18,306 nt of DNA from CALMUP01 sp035327305 (GTDB taxonomy: Bacteria; Verrucomicrobiota; Kiritimatiellia; CAIVKH01), in assembly GCA_035327305.1 (NCBI GenBank), contig DAOLDL010000060.1, forward strand, positions 1 to 18,306, given 5' to 3'. Position numbers and translations under genes: made by a program. Shown here piece by piece: positions 8,082-14,344 of this stretch; the first letter of the stretch is position 1, and every line of letters starts with the position of its first letter. The notes beneath the pieces are model-generated. The model saw only the letters and a program-made list of their open reading frames with translations. It was not told the origin of the DNA and ran no database searches.

Positions 8082-9500
8082 ATGAAAAAATTTGATGTGT
8101 TGGTAATCGGCGCCGGCCCTGCCGGTTACGTGGCGGCCATTCGATGCGCGCAGTTGGGTAAAATTACCGCCTGTGTGGATTGCTGGATCGGCAAGGACGG
8201 AAAGCCCGCACTGGGCGGCACCTGCCTTAACGTGGGTTGCATCCCTTCGAAAGCATGGCTGGAATCTTCGGAATACTATCATGAAGTGACCCACAAGCTC
8301 GGCGCGCATGGCATCAAGGCCGGCGAAGTCACGCTCGATGTCGCCGCCATGCTGGCCCGCAAAGATAAAATCGTCACGTCGCTGACCAAAGGCGTCGAAT
8401 CACTGTTCAAGAAAAACAAAGTCACCTGGATAGCCGGCAAAGCACGCATGATTCCCGGCCAGAAAGTCGAAGTGACGCCGTCGCTCGGCGGCGAGGCGGA
8501 AATCATTGAGGCGGAGCATATCATTATTGCCACAGGTTCATCGGCCCGCCACATCCCGAATGTATTGATCGACGACAAACGTATTTTTGAATCAGCGGGC
8601 GCACTGGATTTCACCAGCGTGCCGCGGAAGCTGGTGGTTATCGGCGCCGGAGTGATCGGACTGGAACTCGGATCGGTATGGAAGCGGCTGGGGTCCGAAG
8701 TCATTTTACTGGAAGCCATGGATTCATTTCTCGCCATGGCGGACGATCAAATTGCGGATGAGGCGTGGAAGGAATTCAAACGGCAGGGACTGGACATCCG
8801 GCTTGGCACGCGGGTTTTGTCCGCGACAACCAAGGAAGATTCCGTAACGGTGCGTTATCAGGATGAAAAAGGCGATCATGCGTTGGAGTGCGACAGGGTC
8901 ATCGTGGCGGTTGGCCGCAAGCCGATGTTGCAGTGGCTGGGCGCGGCTGAAGTTGGCCTGGAGTTGGACGAGCGCGGCTATATCCACGTCGATGAATTCT
9001 GCGGCACCAACCTCCCCAATGTATATGCAATAGGCGATGTGGTTCGCGGACCGATGTTGGCGCATAAGGGAAGCGAAGAAGGCGTCATGGTTGCGGAACG
9101 AATTGCCGGGGAGGAAGCCCGGGTGAACCATGATACAATTCCGTGGGTGATTTATACGGCGCCGGAAATTGCCTGGGTGGGAAAGACCGAAAAACAACTA
9201 AAAGCCGCCGCCCGGAAGTTCAAAACCGGGGTGTTTCCGCTTGCCGCCAGCGGCCGCGCCAAGGCCATGGGCATCACTTCCGGACTGATTAAAATTATCG
9301 CCGACGCCAAAACCGACCGTATTTTAGGGGTTCACATGATCGCCCCGGGAGCATCCGAACTTATTGCGGAAGCTGTTGTGGCCATGGAGTTTGCGGCAAG
9401 CGCCGAAGACCTTTCCCGGATTGTTCACGCGCACCCGTCTATTTCAGAAGCCATACACGAGGCCGCACTGGCGGTTCATGGCCGAACACTTCACATTTAA
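8082..9500 (+). CDS. lpdA: Dihydrolipoyl dehydrogenase (E3)
   Basis: FAD flavoprotein that reoxidises the dihydrolipoyl group of E2 and reduces NAD+. The 472-residue protein has the FAD-binding GAGPAGYVAA (10-19), the redox disulfide motif GGTCLNVGCIPSK (C48 and C53), and the NAD-binding GAGVIGLELG (188-197). It also has the second FAD motif YAIGDV (315-320) and the C-terminal interface motif HAHPSISE with the catalytic dyad H451/E456. All catalytic residues are present. The ATG at 8082 has only a weak upstream GGA. As the last gene of the sucA operon it serves this complex, and may also supply E3 to other lipoyl enzymes if they exist outside the window. Confidence 0.96.
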   Translation: MKKFDVLVIGAGPAGYVAAIRCAQLGKITACVDCWIGKDGKPALGGTCLNVGCIPSKAWLESSEYYHEVTHKLGAHGIKAGEVTLDVAAMLARKDKIVTSLTKGVESLFKKNKVTWIAGKARMIPGQKVEVTPSLGGEAEIIEAEHIIIATGSSARHIPNVLIDDKRIFESAGALDFTSVPRKLVVIGAGVIGLELGSVWKRLGSEVILLEAMDSFLAMADDQIADEAWKEFKRQGLDIRLGTRVLSATTKEDSVTVRYQDEKGDHALECDRVIVAVGRKPMLQWLGAAEVGLELDERGYIHVDEFCGTNLPNVYAIGDVVRGPMLAHKGSEEGVMVAERIAGEEARVNHDTIPWVIYTAPEIAWVGKTEKQLKAAARKFKTGVFPLAASGRAKAMGITSGLIKIIADAKTDRILGVHMIAPGASELIAEAVVAMEFAASAEDLSRIVHAHPSISEAIHEAALAVHGRTLHI

Positions 9501-9502
9501 TT

Positions 9503-9533
9503 AACATTGAAATAATTGATTGTTTTCAATGTT
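9503..9533. repeat. Perfect 10-bp inverted repeat downstream of lpdA
   Basis: AACATTGAAA (9503-9512) and TTTCAATGTT (9524-9533) are perfect reverse complements separated by eleven bases, three bases after the lpdA stop. As RNA this is a weak AT-rich hairpin without a T-tract, so it is not a classical intrinsic terminator. As DNA, the two half-sites about two helical turns apart look like an operator for a dimeric regulator, or it could stabilise the operon's 3' end. Confidence 0.6.
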
Positions 9534-9597
9534 CGAGGTATTGTACCCGGTTAATTAATTCCGATTCCGCATTGTTTTAGATATTCCGGTAGTTTGC

Positions 9598-9667
9598 GAC
9601 CTGGTGGGAGTCCGCACTACCCGATTGCGGGTGAAATTAATTGATCGTGTGTTATTCCCACCGGGTT
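9598..9667 (+). other. Nested stem-loop, candidate structured RNA upstream of the PAS gene
   Basis: Positions 9598-9611 can pair with 9654-9667 over 14 base pairs: eleven Watson-Crick and three G-U, with the core GGTGGGA/TCCCACC. The 42-base interior contains a second hairpin, ACCCG-ATTG-CGGGT (9619-9632). The 3' arm segment ACCGGGT (9660-9666) is also a perfect complement of ACCCGGT at 9545-9551, so an alternative fold is possible. No T-tract follows and it does not match any riboswitch consensus I recognise. It ends 25 bases before the first PAS-gene ATG. It could be a 5' leader element, a small RNA, or the 3' end of the lpdA transcript. Confidence 0.4.
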
Positions 9668-9684
9668 ATTGGTCATAAAACAAA

Positions 9685-9690
9685 TATAGT
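9685..9690 (+). promoter_or_regulatory. Candidate -10 box for the PAS gene
   Basis: TATAGT lies two, five and fourteen bases before three in-frame ATG codons (9693, 9696, 9705). A typical start six to seven bases downstream would favour initiation at 9696 or 9705. No good -35 is visible at the right spacing. This reading competes with the idea that the upstream stem-loop is transcribed as a leader. Confidence 0.3.
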
Positions 9691-9692
9691 CA

Positions 9693-10784
9693 ATGATGGT
9701 TGTCATGTCGCCGGCAGAGTCAGAAAAACAGGAGAACGCAAACACATTTGCGGACACCGGACGTGTATCCAACCATGACGCGGAATTGCTGAAAAACTTT
9801 CTGCACAACATTTATGACGGCGTTGCGCTTTGTGACGTCAAAGGTCGAATCATAGATGCCAACGAACGCTTGTTGTCTTTTATAAATTATTCGCTGGATG
9901 AGTTAAAGGGCCGCTCCATCCTGACCCTGCTTTCCGGCGCCGACCCCCTGGTTATCGACACCATCAACAACAGCCTTCGATCCAACCGTCATGTGTTGAT
10001 CAATGCCTACGGCCGGAGAAACAACGGAACGATTTTTCCCGCGGAAATTTCCGCCAACCATCTTCAAACCGAACCCACCCTGCTTTGCTTTTTTATCCGC
10101 GACATCACGGTTCGCAAACAATCCGAGGATTTACTGCGCACCGGCTACAACGCCATCACCAACTGCTTGAGCGGTATTGCGGTGGCGGACCCGATGGGCA
10201 TTATCGTTTATGCCAATCCGGCGGCGCTCAACCTGTGGGGATGCAAATCTGAAAATGAGTTGAAAGGGCAAAGCATCCTCAACATCTGGGAAGACACCGC
10301 AAAGGCCCGACACATGATCGACACCATCATGGACTCGGATCGCGGATGGAATGGCGACCTCACCGCCCGCCGCATGGATCGTTCGAACATTTCACTGCAT
10401 GTCGCCGCGGCGTGCAATCTCGACGATGACAACGAGGCCACCGGCATGGTTTTTTCCTTTGTGGACATCAGTGACCGCCTGCGCGCGGATGAGGCAAGCC
10501 GCGAAGCGGAAGCGCGGCAAGCCATGTTGGCAAGCCTTGCCGCCGCCTGCCATCACCTCGGACAACCGGCCACCGTTTTGCTTACCAGCCTGGGCATGCT
10601 GAAAGAAACGCATAAGAATGCCGACCCGGATACCCGGATGTTGCAGAATTCCGCCTACGATGCGGCCATCCAACTTTCCGAAGTGTTGAAAAAACTATCC
10701 CGCACCAACAAATATCAAACCACGGATTACCTCAAGAACTCCGACCCCAACGCATCGTTCAACAAGATGCTCGACATCGAATAA
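9693..10784 (+). CDS. PAS-PAS sensor protein with histidine-kinase-like dimerisation helix but no ATPase domain
   Basis: Cytoplasmic protein of up to 363 residues with no membrane segment. PAS domain 1 spans about 33-143 (ending FFIRDITVRKQ) and PAS domain 2 about 150-262 (ending FSFVDISDRLR), both with the usual small-molecule-sensor pattern. A helical segment, about 270-340, follows with ACHHLGQPATVLLTSLGML (285-303). This resembles the H-box of a histidine-kinase dimerisation domain (HELRQP-type), with H287 or H288 as possible phospho-acceptor. The protein ends about 60 residues after the H-box, with no N, G1, F or G2 boxes of a HATPase domain and no frameshift that would hide one. It could be a phospho-relay or dimerisation partner of a separate kinase. 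Starts at 9693, 9696 or 9705 cannot be separated. It stands alone between two operons. Confidence 0.8.
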   Translation: MMVVMSPAESEKQENANTFADTGRVSNHDAELLKNFLHNIYDGVALCDVKGRIIDANERLLSFINYSLDELKGRSILTLLSGADPLVIDTINNSLRSNRHVLINAYGRRNNGTIFPAEISANHLQTEPTLLCFFIRDITVRKQSEDLLRTGYNAITNCLSGIAVADPMGIIVYANPAALNLWGCKSENELKGQSILNIWEDTAKARHMIDTIMDSDRGWNGDLTARRMDRSNISLHVAAACNLDDDNEATGMVFSFVDISDRLRADEASREAEARQAMLASLAAACHHLGQPATVLLTSLGMLKETHKNADPDTRMLQNSAYDAAIQLSEVLKKLSRTNKYQTTDYLKNSDPNASFNKMLDIE

Positions 10785-10835
10785 CCCCGAACCGACCTCC
10801 AGCAGGCGCTGTCCGCCCGCCGCATGAGTTGATCA

Positions 10836-10865
10836 TTGAATGACGCGGCGCTTTCGCATTAAAGT
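10836..10865 (+). promoter_or_regulatory. Weak candidate promoter for the GT4 cluster
   Basis: TTGAAT (10836-10841), an 18-base spacer and TAAAGT (10860-10865), then eight bases to the ATG at 10874. Each hexamer matches four of six consensus bases. The -35 lies inside an 11-bp palindrome, TCATTGAATGA (10833-10843), that could be an operator. The remainder of the 89-bp gap shows no convincing terminator for the PAS gene. Confidence 0.3.
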
Positions 10866-10873
10866 GCGGCCAT

Positions 10874-11983
10874 ATGAATGTTTGCCTGGATATTCAATCC
10901 GCGCTGGCGCAACGCGCCGGAGTCGGACGTTATACGCGGATGCTGGCCGAGCATTTGCCGGCGTGGAAGAACGCCGACCATCTTCGTTTGTTCTATTTTG
11001 ATTTCAAACGCCGGGGGTGTGACTTCGCTGTCGAGGGCACGCCGCAAACCGCCGTTCGATGGATTCCCGGGCGCATGGTTCAAAAATCCTGGAAAACGAT
11101 CGGCTTTCCCCCATTCAACTGGTTTTCCGGAAACGCCGACGTATTTCATTTTCCGAATTTTATCCGCCCCCCGTTGACCAGGGGAAAATCCGTCATTACC
11201 ATTCACGACGCCGCATTCCTCCGTTATCCGGAAACCATCGAAGCGGCCAATTACCGCTACCTGACCGGTTCCATCAAAAAAACCGTGGATCAATCGGATG
11301 CGATCATATGCGTATCTGCATTCACCGCATCCGAAATTGAATCGTTGTTGGGCGTTCCCGGCGCGAAACTCAACGTTGTGCCGTCCGGACTTTCATCGCA
11401 CCTCCACCGGGCTACCCGAGAAGAAATCGACGCAATGCGTGGAACGCTTCAATTACACCGCCCCTACCTGTTAAGCGTGGGCACCCTGGAGCCGCGGAAA
11501 AACTACCCCTTTTTAATCGATGTTTTCGAAAAGCTTTCGTTTGATGGCGACCTGGTCATCGCGGGGATGAAGGGATGGAAAACCGACGGCATATTCGAAC
11601 GCCGCAATCGCTCGCCGCTTCGCGAACGAATTCGCCTGCTTGAATATGTGGATGAAAACAACCTCAACGCCCTTTACAGCGCGGCGGAACTTTTCGTCAT
11701 ACCGTCGCTTTATGAAGGCTTTGGGTTCCCCCCGCTTGAGGCCATGCAATGCGAAACCGCCGTCGTTTCCTCGTCCACCGGCTCCCTCCCGGAAGTGCTG
11801 GGTGATGCCGCCCTCCTGGTTTCGTCGTTTAACGTCGAGGAATGGGTTGAGGCCATTAACGGCTTGTTGCCCGACACTGCACGACGACGGGAAATGGTAA
11901 AACTCGGGCTGGAAAGAACGTCTTTATTTACCTGGGAACGGACGGCGCAAGCCACATGGAACATATACCGGGAGCTGGCGTAA
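10874..11983 (+). CDS. GT4-family glycosyltransferase (first of three)
   Basis: Retaining GT-B-fold glycosyltransferase of 369 residues, expected to act on the cytoplasmic face of the inner membrane in polysaccharide or LPS-type glycan assembly. The N-terminal Gly-rich acceptor-domain loop AGVGRYTRML (15-24) is typical. ITIHD is at 108-112, and the nucleotide-sugar domain begins at LLSVGTLEPRKNY (199-211). The E-x7-E motif YEGFGFPPLEA has E281 and E289, and SLPEVLGDAALLV follows (304-316). No signal peptide or transmembrane helix is seen. The usual 'ACGTPV' after E-x7-E reads 'QCETAV'. No Shine-Dalgarno is present. The stop shares one base with the next start (TAATG). The transferred sugar cannot be told; mannosyl or rhamnosyl transferases have this appearance. 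Confidence 0.88.
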   Translation: MNVCLDIQSALAQRAGVGRYTRMLAEHLPAWKNADHLRLFYFDFKRRGCDFAVEGTPQTAVRWIPGRMVQKSWKTIGFPPFNWFSGNADVFHFPNFIRPPLTRGKSVITIHDAAFLRYPETIEAANYRYLTGSIKKTVDQSDAIICVSAFTASEIESLLGVPGAKLNVVPSGLSSHLHRATREEIDAMRGTLQLHRPYLLSVGTLEPRKNYPFLIDVFEKLSFDGDLVIAGMKGWKTDGIFERRNRSPLRERIRLLEYVDENNLNALYSAAELFVIPSLYEGFGFPPLEAMQCETAVVSSSTGSLPEVLGDAALLVSSFNVEEWVEAINGLLPDTARRREMVKLGLERTSLFTWERTAQATWNIYRELA

Positions 11984-13119
11984 TGACAGATTCCCTGCAC
12001 ATTGCCATCGATGCCCGGTGGATATTCCGCGAGCTTTCCGGGATTGGACTCTACACGCAGGAGCTGATCGCGGCATTGACGCGGTGCCCCTCCCCTCACC
12101 GATTCACACTGATATTTAATCACGAGGATGTGATGGCCCGCACGGCCGCTCAAACCGGCTACACGTCATGTACAGCTTTCACGGGAAGACTGCTTCGCTC
12201 CGGACCGTATGCTCCCGCCGATCAAATCAGCCTTCCCCTGCATCTTGCCAAATGGGGTGTCGATGTTTATCACGCCACCAACTTCATGATGCCGCTCTGG
12301 AAACCCGGAAGGGAAAAGCGCGTGGTGACCATTCACGACTTGATACCATTGCTTTACCGCGACCATGCCCCGCGTTCCAAAAAGAACCGGTTTTATCCCG
12401 TTTATCGGCGCTTGATCACGCGGGTCGCCGAAAGCGCTGACGCCATCATTTCGGTCAGCGAGTCAACCCGCGGCGACATCATCAAGCACCTGCTACCGGA
12501 AGGTGAAGCAAAAATCGCGGTTATTCATGAAGGTGTAAACCCTGTTTTCCGACCCGTCGACCGCCCCGCACGCGCCGGAGTTGAATTTTTATTTGTCGGT
12601 CGCCGCGACCCCTACAAAAACCTGCCCATGTTGATTCAGTCCCTGCATGATGTCCGGCGCCAGGGACATGACGCCAGGCTTCGTATCATTGGAGGCGATG
12701 ATCCCCGGTATCCGGAAGCACGGGAGTTGGCGAATAGATTAAACCTTGGCGATGCCGTTCACTGGAGCGGATATGTGCCCGACCGTGAATTGCTCGACGC
12801 CTACCAGCAAACCGATGTGTTTGTACTGCCCTCGCGGTATGAAGGATTTGGCCTGCCGGTTCTGGAGGCCATGGCCTGCGGAACCCCGGTTATATGCAGT
12901 AACACCAGCTCCCTGCCTGAAGTTGCGGGCGACGCGGCGCTCTTGATCGATCCATCCGCGCCGGCCACCCTGACCGAAGCCATGGAACAACTCATGCGCG
13001 AGCCGGATTTGCGAAAAACACTTTCCGACAAGGGACTGGCCCGCGCCGCGCAATTTACCTGGGAAGAAACCGCCCGGAAAACCATGCGTGTTTACGAGAA
13101 AGTAGCCGGATGTTCCTGA
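11983..13119 (+). CDS. GT4-family glycosyltransferase (second of three)
   Basis: GT-B retaining glycosyltransferase, 378 residues, similar in plan to its upstream neighbour and possibly a diverged paralogue. It shows IDARWIFRELSGIGLYTQEL (9-28), VTIHDLIPLLY (115-125), FLFVGRRDPYKNLPML (202-217) and WSGYVPDREL (261-270). The E-x7-E motif YEGFGLPVLEAMACGTPV has E287 and E295. The ATG at 11983 overlaps the preceding TAA by one base and has GGGAG (11970-11974) eight bases upstream. The frame is open back to 11956 but without a ribosome site. Likely adds a sugar to the same glycan as its neighbours; donor and acceptor are unknown. Confidence 0.9.
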   Translation: MTDSLHIAIDARWIFRELSGIGLYTQELIAALTRCPSPHRFTLIFNHEDVMARTAAQTGYTSCTAFTGRLLRSGPYAPADQISLPLHLAKWGVDVYHATNFMMPLWKPGREKRVVTIHDLIPLLYRDHAPRSKKNRFYPVYRRLITRVAESADAIISVSESTRGDIIKHLLPEGEAKIAVIHEGVNPVFRPVDRPARAGVEFLFVGRRDPYKNLPMLIQSLHDVRRQGHDARLRIIGGDDPRYPEARELANRLNLGDAVHWSGYVPDRELLDAYQQTDVFVLPSRYEGFGLPVLEAMACGTPVICSNTSSLPEVAGDAALLIDPSAPATLTEAMEQLMREPDLRKTLSDKGLARAAQFTWEETARKTMRVYEKVAGCS

Positions 13120-13140
13120 TTGCTGTAGCATGAAGCGCTC

Positions 13141-14271
13141 ATGACACAAATCGACATCACATATCCGGCGGAATGGAAAGATCTTCGAGTGGCACTTTCG
13201 CACGACTGGTTGACCGGCATGCGGGGCGGCGAAAAGGTCCTCGAATTGCTGGCCGCCGGTTTTCAACATGCGCCGCTTTATACCCTGCTCCACAAAAAAG
13301 GATCGGTAAGCGAAATCATAACCCGCCGGCCTGTACACACATCCTGGTTGCAACATGTGCCGGGCATTACCCGTCATTACCGCTATTTTCTTCCAACATT
13401 TCCACTGGCCATCCGGACCATGGGCCGTGCCGACGCCGATTTGCTTATCAGCACCAGTCATTGCGCGGCCAAAGCTTTGCCCATAACAACAACCACCCGG
13501 CACTTGTGTTATTGCTTTACACCCATGAGATACGCATGGACCTTTCATGACGAATATTTTGGCGCGTCGCCGGTAAAAAAAGCCATACTGTCGCCGTTGC
13601 TGGGCGGCATGCGGCGATGGGATCATGCGAATTCCAATAATGTACACCGGTTTGTCGCCATCAGCCGACACGTCCAAAAGCGGATAGAACAATTTTACGG
13701 ACGCGACGCCGATGTGGTTTACCCGCCCGCCGATACAACCTTTTACGCGCCGGACGCATCGATCGAACGCGAGGATTTTGACCTGATCGTATCCGCGCTT
13801 GTTCCCTACAAACGTGTGGACCTGGCAGTGGACGCTTACACGAAATCGGGTAGAAACCTCGTGGTGGTCGGGACTGGGACCGAGTACGAAAAGTTGAAAT
13901 CGCGTGCCGGACCCACCATACAATTCATGGGCTGGCAGTCCAACGAGAACATCCGGGACTTGTACCGCCGGTGCCGGATGCTGATATTTCCGGGCGAAGA
14001 AGACTTCGGAATCGTACCGGTGGAAGCCATGGCCTGTGGCACTCCGGTTCTGGCTTACGGAAGAGGAGGCGCCCTGGAAACCATCACGGATGGCGTATCG
14101 GGAATCTTCTTCAATGAACAATCCGTGGACCAGCTATTGCTGGGGCGGGAAAAAGCAGGGGCCGTGCCGTGGTCGCAAAAAGAAATTCGGCGGCGGGCGG
14201 AACAATTTAGTCAGCAAGCATTTGTAGATGGAATTTCCGCCTCCATTCGCGCGTGTCTGGGTCCCGGTTAA
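13141..14271 (+). CDS. GT4-family glycosyltransferase (third of three, WbaZ/mannosyltransferase-like)
   Basis: GT-B glycosyltransferase of 376 residues belonging to a different GT4 branch from the two preceding genes. The N terminus has VALSHDWLTGMRGGEKVLE (17-35), typical of O-antigen/exopolysaccharide transferases of the WbaZ type. CYCFTPMRYAW (123-133) follows, then FVAISRHVQKRI (171-182), VVYPPADT (192-199) and SALVPYKRVDLAV (218-230). The E-x7-E region FPGEEDFGIVPVEAMACGTPV has E287 and E295. Many homologues begin closer to the VALSHDWL strand, so the first about 14 residues are uncertain. The start lies 21 bp after the second GT4 gene, with only a weak GAAG upstream. The gene ends 73 bp before the FHA gene, which has its own promoter. 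A GDP-mannose donor is plausible but not demonstrated. Confidence 0.88.
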   Translation: MTQIDITYPAEWKDLRVALSHDWLTGMRGGEKVLELLAAGFQHAPLYTLLHKKGSVSEIITRRPVHTSWLQHVPGITRHYRYFLPTFPLAIRTMGRADADLLISTSHCAAKALPITTTTRHLCYCFTPMRYAWTFHDEYFGASPVKKAILSPLLGGMRRWDHANSNNVHRFVAISRHVQKRIEQFYGRDADVVYPPADTTFYAPDASIEREDFDLIVSALVPYKRVDLAVDAYTKSGRNLVVVGTGTEYEKLKSRAGPTIQFMGWQSNENIRDLYRRCRMLIFPGEEDFGIVPVEAMACGTPVLAYGRGGALETITDGVSGIFFNEQSVDQLLLGREKAGAVPWSQKEIRRRAEQFSQQAFVDGISASIRACLGPG

Positions 14272-14279
14272 AGGCGCCA

Positions 14280-14306
14280 AAAATCGTATTGATTAATAAA
14301 ATCGTA
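14280..14306 (+). repeat. Nine-base direct repeat upstream of the FHA promoter
   Basis: AAAATCGTA occurs at 14280-14288 and 14298-14306, 18 bases apart start to start, ending two bases before the -35. The position suits an activator-binding pair, but the repeat is short and AT-rich, so chance is possible. Confidence 0.3.
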
Positions 14307-14308
14307 AC

Positions 14309-14337
14309 TTGGCTTCAAAGAATGAGTTCGCTATAAT
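14309..14337 (+). promoter_or_regulatory. Strong sigma70-type promoter for the FHA-GT2-kinase unit, leaderless
   Basis: TTGGCT (14309-14314), a 17-base spacer and a perfect TATAAT (14332-14337). Seven bases then lead to the ATG at 14345, so the predicted transcription start coincides with the start codon. No Shine-Dalgarno exists between promoter and ATG. This is the best promoter in the window and sets the start of the FHA gene. Confidence 0.65.
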
Positions 14338-14344
14338 CCGCGAC

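Noticed and set aside
9598..9667. The 70-base stem-loop as a tRNA or known riboswitch
   Set aside because: There is no T-arm consensus, anticodon arm or acceptor geometry, and no riboswitch consensus I can recognise, so it is left as an unassigned structure.
10805..10821. GGCG/CGCC hairpin after the PAS gene as a terminator
   Set aside because: Four base pairs with a nine-base loop and no following T run; likely chance in GC-rich sequence.
11956..11982. Earlier ATG for the second GT4 gene
   Set aside because: The ATG at 11983 has a GGGAG site at good spacing and the TAATG junction, and the family's first strand begins there.
12739..14121. A 460-codon open frame on the minus strand across the second and third GT4 genes
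   Set aside because: It is antisense to two well-supported glycosyltransferases, crosses their intergenic gap, lacks a ribosome site and shows no recognisable domain; long antisense frames are expected from the codon bias here.
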